From: Companilactobacillus paralimentarius DSM 13238 = JCM 10415
GTDB taxonomy: Bacteria; Bacillota; Bacilli; Lactobacillales; Lactobacillaceae
DNA length: 64,000 nt
Direction: 5' to 3'
Assembly: GCF_001434985.1 (NCBI RefSeq)
Contig: NZ_AZES01000029.1
Span: forward strand, 1 to 64,000
Translations under genes and position numbers: made by a program
In this document: in pieces, positions 18,902-26,119 of the stretch
How positions within the stretch are numbered: the first letter of the stretch is position 1
Layout: each line of letters opens with the position of its first letter
Notes under the pieces: generated by a model
Seen by the model: only the letters and a program-made list of their open reading frames with translations
The model's database searches: none
Told to the model about the DNA's origin: nothing

Positions 18902-21058
18902 ATGCTAATTAATCAGATTGATACCAGACAAGGAACTGATAGTACTTCTGAATTCTCGCATGGTAATACACTTCCTTACACTGGCGTTCCTTTTGGAATG
19001 AATTATTTAATCCCACAAACAACTTTTGATGATACTTCTTGGTCCTTTTCACCTACATCGCACCAATTAGCTGGTATTAAAATTACTCATCAACCAAGTC
19101 CTTGGATTGGCGATTTTTCTAGCTTTATTTTGTCAGCTCTGACTGGTGACGTTGAAATCAATAGCAAAACTTTTGATCGAGTCGGATCATACCGTCCTAA
19201 TGAAGCAACTTTCAATCCTCATTATTTATCTATCTATGACCAAAGATACGAAGTCCAAACCGAAATTACGCCAACAACATATGGTGCTATTTTCAAATAC
19301 CAATTTAACCGTAATATTCCTAAAATTATTGTGCATATTCCTAAGAATGGTGAATTCATACTTGATGATAATCAAAATGAATTAAAGCTTTTAGTTAGGA
19401 ATTATGATTCACATTTCAATAGCGACTTTAAGCTTTACGCCGCATTAAAATGTGATAAGGCCATCAAATCTACCTTGACCTTGCATCAAGATGAACCCGA
19501 ATACGATTCAATGATTCTCTCATTTGCAGATACCAATGAAATCAATGTTAAATTAACAACTTCTTTTATCAGCTTCAATCAGGCTCAAATTACTTTAAAC
19601 CGACTTTCCAACTTAACTTTTGAGAATGCAAAAAAAACTGCTCAAGAAACATGGCAGTCTTATCTTGATTTAATAATGGTAACTGATCGCGATAAAAAAC
19701 GTCTTTCAACTTTTTATCATTGCATGTATCGTACTTTTCTCTTTCCACAAAGATGCTATGAATTAGATTCTGACAATCATCCGATTCATTATGATCTATA
19801 CCATGATACTGTTAAATCTGGGTATCTTTATATGAATAATGGTTTCTGGGATACTAGTAAAACAGTTTATCCCCTATTCGCTATTTTGATTCCTAAGACA
19901 TACCATCAAATGATGCTTGGTTTTTACAACAGTTACCTAGAAAGTGGTTACTTGCCAAAATGGTTAGCCCCTGATGAACGTGGTATGATGCCTGGAACAT
20001 TGATTGATGCTGTTATTGCTGATGCTTCCGTCAAAGGTATTTTAAATGAAGATGAAATGAAACAATTTCTCGATGCCATGTTAAAGAGTGCTACTCAAAA
20101 AAGTAATGATGAACGTCTAGGTAGATTGGGCATGGATGATTTCAACAAGTATGGTTATCTGCCAGCTGATAAATATCCTGAATCTGTTAACCAAACTCTC
20201 GACTACACTTACAGTGATTTTTGTATTTCACAAGTCGCCAGTTTACTACATAAAGATAAACTAGCTAAAAAATATGCCAAATCAGCTTTAAACTATAAAA
20301 ACATCTTCGATTCTGAAACTGGTTTGATGCGCCCTAAGAATAGTAATGGACAATTCAAAAGTGATTTCGATTCAATTCGTTGGGGTACCGACTATACTGA
20401 AGGCAGTTCTTGGCAAAACAGTTTTGCAGTTTATCACGATATTGCTGGTCTTAAAAAACTTTATAGTAAGAAACACACTTTTTTACAAATACTTTTGAAT
20501 CTCAGTAATCAAAAACCAGCTTTTAATGTTGGGGGGTATGGCTTTCAAATTCATGAAATGACCGAAATGGCAGCTATTGATTTCGGACAAATTGCTATCT
20601 CTAATCAGCCCAGTTTTCATTTACCATACCTATTCGAATACACTGACCATCCCGAATATACAGAATTGCTGATCAAACAATTAGCTAATCAATTCAATGA
20701 TTCAATCGATGGTTTCCCCGGTGATGAAGACAACGGTTCAATGGCGGCCTGGTTTATCTTTGCCTGTCTTGGTTTCTATCCACTTTGTCCTGGTAGTGAT
20801 GAGTACGTTTTCGGTATTCCTTTATTCGACAAAGTCCAAATCAATCTACCTAATGACAAAAAATTTACCATTAAAACAAATCGTAATTACCCTCAAAATC
20901 AATTTGTACAAAACCGTTCACTTAACGGTCAAGAATTAAAACAAAGATTCTTAAAATACAGTCAGATCATTAAGGGAGACAATCTTGAAATCAATCTTTG
21001 CCTATTACCGGAAACCAAATATGATGAACAATTACCTTTCTCATTAAGTAAAAAATAA
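18902..21058 (+). CDS. GH92 alpha-mannosidase (alpha-1,2 type)
   Basis: 718 residues without a signal peptide. GH92 features: the MNNGFWDTSKTVYPLFA segment, the glycine-rich DERGMMPG loop and the carboxylate-bearing GFPGDEDNGSMAAW region followed by CLGFYPLCPGSDEYVFG. GH92 enzymes are calcium-dependent inverting exo-alpha-mannosidases, mostly alpha-1,2. It is coupled to the hybrid regulator (2-nt gap, SD TTAGGAGAT inside the regulator end) and ends at a strong terminator. In the pathway it should remove the outer alpha-1,2 mannoses before GH38 and GH125 act. Confidence 0.95.
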   Translation: MLINQIDTRQGTDSTSEFSHGNTLPYTGVPFGMNYLIPQTTFDDTSWSFSPTSHQLAGIKITHQPSPWIGDFSSFILSALTGDVEINSKTFDRVGSYRPNEATFNPHYLSIYDQRYEVQTEITPTTYGAIFKYQFNRNIPKIIVHIPKNGEFILDDNQNELKLLVRNYDSHFNSDFKLYAALKCDKAIKSTLTLHQDEPEYDSMILSFADTNEINVKLTTSFISFNQAQITLNRLSNLTFENAKKTAQETWQSYLDLIMVTDRDKKRLSTFYHCMYRTFLFPQRCYELDSDNHPIHYDLYHDTVKSGYLYMNNGFWDTSKTVYPLFAILIPKTYHQMMLGFYNSYLESGYLPKWLAPDERGMMPGTLIDAVIADASVKGILNEDEMKQFLDAMLKSATQKSNDERLGRLGMDDFNKYGYLPADKYPESVNQTLDYTYSDFCISQVASLLHKDKLAKKYAKSALNYKNIFDSETGLMRPKNSNGQFKSDFDSIRWGTDYTEGSSWQNSFAVYHDIAGLKKLYSKKHTFLQILLNLSNQKPAFNVGGYGFQIHEMTEMAAIDFGQIAISNQPSFHLPYLFEYTDHPEYTELLIKQLANQFNDSIDGFPGDEDNGSMAAWFIFACLGFYPLCPGSDEYVFGIPLFDKVQINLPNDKKFTIKTNRNYPQNQFVQNRSLNGQELKQRFLKYSQIIKGDNLEINLCLLPETKYDEQLPFSLSKK

Positions 21059-21061
21059 CTC

Positions 21062-21117
21062 AAAAAGACGTTCATATTATCTATCAATATACTTGATAAA
21101 TATGAACGCCTTTTTAT
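21062..21117. terminator. Bidirectional intrinsic terminator
   Basis: AAAAAGaCGTTCATATT pairs with AATATGAACGcCTTTTT around an inner loop. It serves the GH92 gene on the plus strand and the convergent surface-protein gene on the minus strand. Confidence 0.85.
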
Positions 21118-21128
21118 TTGGATTATGT

Positions 21129-23108
21129 TTATATGCTATCGTTAATTTCCCAGCTAAGAGTTGTCTTGTACGTTCCGGCTTTATTCATTTGAGAATTCAT
21201 ATATAACAAAATCCCTTCGTCTCGGCTCCAACCTTGTGAATTCAAAGTCTCATCATTTTCAGTTTGATAAATCGAAGTCGGATTATTCAACAGGTCATAG
21301 AAATTTTTACCATTATAAAATCTTAAATGACCCGACAATACATCAGAATTTTCATTAGTAAATTCGCCTACTTGCTCGACACTCAAAGTTACTGGCTGCT
21401 TATTTCTTCTTGTATCCTCAATATCAACGATATTATTAGGTAAATTTAGTTCGTCTTGACGATTCAAAGTTCCTTCAGACATAACAGAATTTAATGTTCC
21501 ATAGTCAATATCGTTTGCCTTCTTTATTGCTACGGTATCTAAAGTATAGTTGATCACATTTTGATTACCTATCTTCCGATAGGAAACCCCATCATCATCT
21601 TTACCACTAACATACGGAATTGAACTGAAACTGTCCTTTTTATCTATGCCTACTACTTCGGTTTCAACGTCAACCGTATGACTTTCATTAATGTCAAAAT
21701 TCAAATTCGAAACGATCAAATCAGTTGCATCGGTCGTTGAATTTTTCGATAATTCATAATTGTCAGTTTCTACACCATCGATTTTTACTGATTTAACAGT
21801 TGTCCCATTTCTCAAAGGCAAAGTGTAAGTAGCATCATTTAAACGTCCACCTGAAGTTTTATTTTCTAAGGTGTCATGATAGATTATCTGATCGCCATTG
21901 TTTACACCAAATAACATATTTTCCGTATTTGTACCATCATTATATGTATTATTTTCCATGGTATTGGTAATAGACATGTTAGGTCCGCCTTCTGGTTTAA
22001 CATGTAAAAAAGCATCATTCGTTGTGTATGAATAAGTTTTACCATTATATTTCACTTGTACAATGGCCAAGAACAAAGTTCCATCATCATTCAACGTCGT
22101 CTTAGGAGTTGTATAGGAAAGTGCTTGCGGGTTATCCTTTTGGATTTGTTCACGAGCATGAGTGATTGGATCTTCTTTATACCATTTGATTGTATAATTA
22201 CTTTCACCCTCTGTATCATCACCTTCGTCTAAATCACCAACATTTCCCTGCAAATCAAAGGTTGCCGTTTGACCAGCCTTAACTGTTTGATCTTCCAAAC
22301 CACCACCGATGGTAATATCTTTATAGTTGGAAACAGTTGATCCGCTCGGATTATGTAATGTTGCTGTAACTCTAACTACACCAGACAAACGAGAAGTATT
22401 AGCATCAATTTCACCTGTTTCACTGTCAATAGTGGCTAAATTATCATTATCAATACTCCAACTAACTGTACCTGTAAAATTAGCAGGATCAGGATGCGCA
22501 TGTGCTATAGTTTCGGTATTGACGATATCGTTTGAAGAATTATATAAATAGTCGTCATCTGTCGTCACTTTAACACTAGTTGCATCCACTGGTTCAGGGA
22601 CAGCATTGACAGTCGCTAAATCAGAATATAAATGTGTCGTTGTTCGACCAAGTATTCCCAGAGCCTGCCAATAAACCTCCAATTGATAATACGTTTTACC
22701 TTCTTTATCTGGAGTTATGCTCAAAGTTTTCTTATTAGCTGAACTAGACGTATCCTTGCTCCAATTCTTTCCATCAGTAGATTTATACCATTGATATTTC
22801 TTAATCGTATAGCCTAGGGCTAGAGTCAAAGTTAATGTTCCTAAAGAACGTGACGCATTACCCGAAATAGTCTTAGTCTGTCCAACCTCTAAATAGGTTT
22901 CTTTTGCCGGTTGCAAGCTATAACCATTGGTTAGTCTAATGCCCAAGAACTTACTAGAATTACCACTTGGTTCCTTATAAGGATTTACCTCAGTAGTTTC
23001 CTCATCTTGAGCACTAACTTTCTTATAATGTCTATTAAATGACGAGGCCGACAATATGGAAATAAAAACTAATACTAGTAACCAACGTTTTTTTAATTTC
23101 CTCATCAT
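21129..23108 (-). CDS. Secreted Ig-like protein with degenerate WxL-type C-terminus
   Basis: 659 residues. A signal peptide (about 1-30) is followed by Ig-like/Big domains of about 80-100 residues, seen in the Gly/Asn-rich beta pattern and SWSIDNDNLATIDSETGEI. The last 100 residues resemble a WxL domain. Where WxL proteins have a first TW-x-L there is VTLSVEQ, and the final YKTTLSWEINDSI matches the second WxL motif (Y-x-x-x-L-x-W-x-x-x-D). WxL domains attach non-covalently to peptidoglycan. No LPXTG motif. A surface-exposed role in adhesion or carbohydrate binding is inferred. It is monocistronic and divergent from the MucBP-like gene. Confidence 0.78.
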   Translation of the reverse strand: MMRKLKKRWLLVLVFISILSASSFNRHYKKVSAQDEETTEVNPYKEPSGNSSKFLGIRLTNGYSLQPAKETYLEVGQTKTISGNASRSLGTLTLTLALGYTIKKYQWYKSTDGKNWSKDTSSSANKKTLSITPDKEGKTYYQLEVYWQALGILGRTTTHLYSDLATVNAVPEPVDATSVKVTTDDDYLYNSSNDIVNTETIAHAHPDPANFTGTVSWSIDNDNLATIDSETGEIDANTSRLSGVVRVTATLHNPSGSTVSNYKDITIGGGLEDQTVKAGQTATFDLQGNVGDLDEGDDTEGESNYTIKWYKEDPITHAREQIQKDNPQALSYTTPKTTLNDDGTLFLAIVQVKYNGKTYSYTTNDAFLHVKPEGGPNMSITNTMENNTYNDGTNTENMLFGVNNGDQIIYHDTLENKTSGGRLNDATYTLPLRNGTTVKSVKIDGVETDNYELSKNSTTDATDLIVSNLNFDINESHTVDVETEVVGIDKKDSFSSIPYVSGKDDDGVSYRKIGNQNVINYTLDTVAIKKANDIDYGTLNSVMSEGTLNRQDELNLPNNIVDIEDTRRNKQPVTLSVEQVGEFTNENSDVLSGHLRFYNGKNFYDLLNNPTSIYQTENDETLNSQGWSRDEGILLYMNSQMNKAGTYKTTLSWEINDSI

Positions 23109-23214
23109 GAAACCCCTTTCTATTAATTAGCAATATAATATTATCATATAATTTTTGTATATTAAATCATTTTTGACTATTTTATTTTTGATAATATGGT
23201 CTAGATTGGCATTA

Positions 23215-23263
23215 CTTAAAAAGCTTAAAAAAATCTTAAATATCCTTAAGATACCTATATAAA
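23215..23263 (+). promoter_or_regulatory. Promoter with four phased CTTAA repeats before the MucBP-like gene
   Basis: CTTAA occurs at 23215, 23224, 23235 and 23245 (steps of 9, 11 and 10 bp). TATAAA at 23258-23263 follows the third repeat after exactly 18 nt and is a good -10 candidate. The same first three repeats, steps and -10 distance occur before the GH73 gene at 54.7 kb. Likely a binding array for a response regulator, or intrinsically curved A-tract DNA. Confidence 0.55.
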
Positions 23264-23324
23264 GGAAAATTACCTATTTTTTTAATGTTAGAATTACACT
23301 AATTCATGTTAGAAGGGAATTATT

Positions 23325-24350
23325 ATGGGAAAAAAGCAAACAAATCAACACTTTTCCCATAACGGGGAAAGAACTATGGAAAATGACGTACTCTCACCAA
23401 AAGTAAAAAAAATAGCTCGCGATGATGTTGAAATTAAGGTTCACTACGTTGATTCCTTAGGTAAAGAAATCTCTAAGCCAGTTACCATAAAGGGACATTA
23501 TCTAGATAAGTTAGATATTCCTTGGCAAGAAATACCTGGGTATGTTTTGTCATCTGTTACTAACTTCCAACAGACATTTATTCCTAATTCCGATGGAATC
23601 TACTTAGTTTATGCTAGTCAACTATCAGCTCCTGTTATTGTTTATCATCGCAATACTGATGGTAATCTAATTGCTGATCCACAATACCTTGAAGGTGAAT
23701 TGAATCGTCAATTTGATTCACATCCACTTCAAGAAGCTGATCACTTTTTAGTACATTCGCCTAAAGAACCACACGGTCAATTTACTAACAAAGTTCAAGA
23801 ACAAGAATATGTTTATAATGTTTTGCCAGTTAGAGAATTCAAAATCAAAAAAAATCTCTACATTCGAACTAAAGACAATGTCAATGTCTTCAGTGAGCCA
23901 ACTAGTAAAGTACCTTTAGACAAACCTTTACCTTTTGGAACAGATTGGAAAGTCTATCGTGCTGTTCAAGAAACATATAATAGTACAATCTGGTACAACT
24001 TGGGTGGTAACACTTGGATTCCAAATTCTGAAAGAATCATGACTAGAATTATCCAACAACCAACATCTCAACAAGAAATGTTAAGAAGCCCTCTAAGTGA
24101 AACTGCTAGTAACATCAGCTATACTTATTCAGTTATCGACAGTATGAATATTAATCGTTCAGTTAAAATACTCTATTATTCTGATCAGTTTGTCACTGCT
24201 TGGAAAACACCCTATGGTGATATGGATAATCAACGTTATCAAGGTGGCCAATTTGTTTTTGTCAAAACGCTTGTCCAATTAGACAATTACAGTGTTTGGG
24301 CTCAATTAGACGATGGTTATTATATTGAAAGTAAATATTTAAATCTATAA
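23325..24350 (+). CDS. MucBP-like/SH3-like domain protein without signal peptide
   Basis: 341 residues. About 35-110 is a MucBP-like beta domain (VHYVDSLGKEI...GY), a second partial repeat may cover 110-165, and the C-terminal 160 residues look like two SH3/GW-type cell-wall modules (FKIKKNLYIRTKDNVNVFSEP, and VKILYYSDQFVTAWKTPYGD). These domains normally belong to secreted mucus- or wall-binding proteins. I see no signal peptide or anchor: the N-terminus is polar from residue 1. SD AGAAGGGAA supports the ATG at 23325; a second ATG at 23376 also has purines upstream. Ordinary surface annotation is doubtful because no export signal is visible. Confidence 0.75.
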   Translation: MGKKQTNQHFSHNGERTMENDVLSPKVKKIARDDVEIKVHYVDSLGKEISKPVTIKGHYLDKLDIPWQEIPGYVLSSVTNFQQTFIPNSDGIYLVYASQLSAPVIVYHRNTDGNLIADPQYLEGELNRQFDSHPLQEADHFLVHSPKEPHGQFTNKVQEQEYVYNVLPVREFKIKKNLYIRTKDNVNVFSEPTSKVPLDKPLPFGTDWKVYRAVQETYNSTIWYNLGGNTWIPNSERIMTRIIQQPTSQQEMLRSPLSETASNISYTYSVIDSMNINRSVKILYYSDQFVTAWKTPYGDMDNQRYQGGQFVFVKTLVQLDNYSVWAQLDDGYYIESKYLNL

Positions 24351-24353
24351 AAC

Positions 24354-24395
24354 CAAAGAGACAGTTAATTCAAAATTGAATTAGCTGTCTCTTTT
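24354..24395. terminator. Bidirectional intrinsic terminator
   Basis: AAAGAGACAGTTAATTCAA pairs with TTGAATTAGCTGTCTCTTT. It lies between convergent genes and serves both. Confidence 0.88.
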
Positions 24396-24409
24396 ATATT
24401 CCCAGTTGT

Positions 24410-24925
24410 TTAATAATTAGGATCATTTAATATTTGATAGTATCTTTGAGCCTCACTCATTAATTCACTATCACTTATACGGAAAACTCCATCAACAATG
24501 AATGGTTTAAGAACTTTCATTCTTGTATATTTTGCCGTACGCGTCATAGGAAATAAATATTCATTTATAGTATGGCCCTGTTTTCCACCAACTCGATACT
24601 CTTCTTCACTGGCCCCCACTGTTACCGCCAGCATTAATTCCTTACCATCTAAGGCATGACCCTCATGACCGTATGCCCAACCGTGTTCCAAAACCAAATC
24701 TTGCCATTTCTTTAACAAAGATGGGCCACTGAACCAGTACATTGGAAATTGCCACACAATTCTATCAGTCTTAGTCAATGCATTCTGTTCAGCTTTAACA
24801 TCGATATTACCATCAGGATAAAGTGTATAAATATCTCGTACTTCAATATCTGTATCTTTTATTAAAGCTGCATTGGCTCGTGACTCTTTCAAGTTAGGAT
24901 GAAATAAAAAAATTGTTGTTTTCAT
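24410..24925 (-). CDS. NAD(P)H oxidoreductase, flavodoxin-like fold (MdaB/Gs14 type)
   Basis: 171 residues, Pfam Flavodoxin_2 type. Visible features are the N-terminal beta strand TIFLFHP with the phosphate loop at SRANAAL, the QFPMYWFSGPSLLKKWQDLV motif, and the Gly-rich VTVGASEEEY near the flavin. The family reduces quinones or other electrophiles with NAD(P)H and FMN/FAD. It starts 1 nt after the MerR gene stop and should be controlled by that regulator as a detoxification function. The exact substrate is unknown. Confidence 0.88.
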   Translation of the reverse strand: MKTTIFLFHPNLKESRANAALIKDTDIEVRDIYTLYPDGNIDVKAEQNALTKTDRIVWQFPMYWFSGPSLLKKWQDLVLEHGWAYGHEGHALDGKELMLAVTVGASEEEYRVGGKQGHTINEYLFPMTRTAKYTRMKVLKPFIVDGVFRISDSELMSEAQRYYQILNDPNY

Positions 24926-24926
24926 A

Positions 24927-25745
24927 TTAATTTGCCTTTTCTATTATTTGATACTGTAAAATTCCGTGGGAAGAAGCCCCTTTATCTTCTAGATAAAATG
25001 AAGTATTGAATTGCCATAAATTAGGAACTGTTTTTATATGATTTGTTTTTGCATAATTATGCATACTCACTAATCCTGTCATAATACCTGCATTATTATT
25101 TTTCACCTTAATCACAAGATATCTTCCTGATGGTTTTACAAGCTGTGGAAGTGCATACCCATCATCATTGAAACTAGTTTGAATGAAACGGAAACTAGCA
25201 TTTCTATATTCTTGATGTGAAGATAGATCCAAATTTGTTAAAAAACCACCATTCCCAGAAATCAGTAATTTATTATCCGTCAGTTCTTTACTAAAATTTG
25301 TATAATTAATCGCCATTTCTTTTGGAGCACACGCTTCTAACATATCTGAACAAAAAAAGCGTTCCGCATTGCATGCTAATATTTGAGGATGATTAAATGT
25401 CAAAAATACCCTTGATTCTTGTAAATCATTAATTCTATTTTGAATTGCGGCAAATGCATTTTGTAGATTTCCTATTTCATCTTTCAATTTACTAGCCGAT
25501 TCATTTAAGATACCCACAAGTTTTTCTTTATCTTTATCATTCAATAGACTATTTATCTGATTAAGAGAAAGTCCTGATTTTCTTAAAGATGTTATTAGTT
25601 CAAACAGATATACTTGATTGTATTCATAATAGCGATAACCATTGGACGCGGTGATTGCAGGCTTAAAAAGGCCTTTTTCATCATAAAAGATTAATGTTCT
25701 TCTAGTCGTATGCACCAATTGAGCAAATTCCATTGTTTTTAACAT
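24927..25745 (-). CDS. MerR-family transcriptional regulator
   Basis: 272 residues from the ATG at 25745, which has SD GAGGAG; an upstream start at 25772 would lie in the promoter. An N-terminal MerR winged helix (about 1-70: FAQLVHTTRRTLIFYDEKGLFKP ... YYEYNQVYLFELITSLRKSG), then a coiled-coil dimer helix (to about 115), then an about 150-residue effector domain without cysteine clusters, possibly GyrI-like. It probably responds to an organic compound rather than a metal and activates itself with the following NAD(P)H oxidoreductase. Confidence 0.88.
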   Translation of the reverse strand: MLKTMEFAQLVHTTRRTLIFYDEKGLFKPAITASNGYRYYEYNQVYLFELITSLRKSGLSLNQINSLLNDKDKEKLVGILNESASKLKDEIGNLQNAFAAIQNRINDLQESRVFLTFNHPQILACNAERFFCSDMLEACAPKEMAINYTNFSKELTDNKLLISGNGGFLTNLDLSSHQEYRNASFRFIQTSFNDDGYALPQLVKPSGRYLVIKVKNNNAGIMTGLVSMHNYAKTNHIKTVPNLWQFNTSFYLEDKGASSHGILQYQIIEKAN

Positions 25746-25772
25746 TTGATCTCCTCTCTTTCTATAACACAT

Positions 25773-25803
25773 AGGTTAAACCTTAACGTTACGTTAAGGT
25801 CAA
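25773..25803 (-). promoter_or_regulatory. MerR-type promoter with 19-bp spacer and dyad operator
   Basis: On the minus strand -35 TTGACC (25803-25798) and -10 TAACCT (25778-25773) are 19 bp apart. The spacer carries the dyad ACCTTAACG / CGTTAAGGT around a 3-bp centre (25780-25800). An overlong spacer with a central dyad is characteristic of MerR-activated promoters. Confidence 0.8.
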
Positions 25804-25822
25804 TAAAATATTTTTTTTATAC

Positions 25823-25871
25823 AAAAAGGTCAGTGTAGAAACCATATTTAAATGGTTATTACACTGACCTT
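25823..25871 (-). terminator. Intrinsic terminator after the flavoprotein and MFS remnant unit
   Basis: AAGGTCAGTGTA with its complement forms a long stem (inner AACCAT/ATGGTT), ending in TTTTTGT on the minus strand. It lies downstream of the decayed MFS reading frame, so it was originally its terminator. Confidence 0.85.
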
Positions 25872-25894
25872 CCTTACTTCTCAAACGTACTAAC

Positions 25895-26109
25895 TTAAAT
25901 TAATTCTTCAGTTTTATGTTGATTAATAGTTCTTTTCTTCATTTGAATATAAACAAAATTTGTTACCAATCCGACTAAAGCTACCGCAATAGCTACATAG
26001 AAAGCTTTAGTAAAATCCCCCTCCATTGTTAGCTACCATATTAACAGCTACTTTAGGTGCAAAGAAAGCAGCCGCAGAATCCCCGACGAACACAATGCTT
26101 ACCTACCTT
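25895..26109 (-). pseudogene. MFS-type transporter C-terminal remnant, frameshifted
   Basis: Minus-strand translation gives a hydrophobic stretch (VFVGDSAAAFFAPKVAVN...) up to a run of five G (plus-strand C run 26017-26021). It then continues in another frame as GDFTKAFYVAIAVALVGLVT with a polar tail ending KTEELI and a stop at 25895. This is the last transmembrane helix and cytosolic tail of a major facilitator protein; the rest is lost. A TAG codon lies in frame just upstream. It sits directly after the flavoprotein gene, so the operon once had a transporter. The rest of 25746-26119 holds the MerR promoter and a terminator. Confidence 0.65.
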
Positions 26110-26119
26110 TTACAGTATT

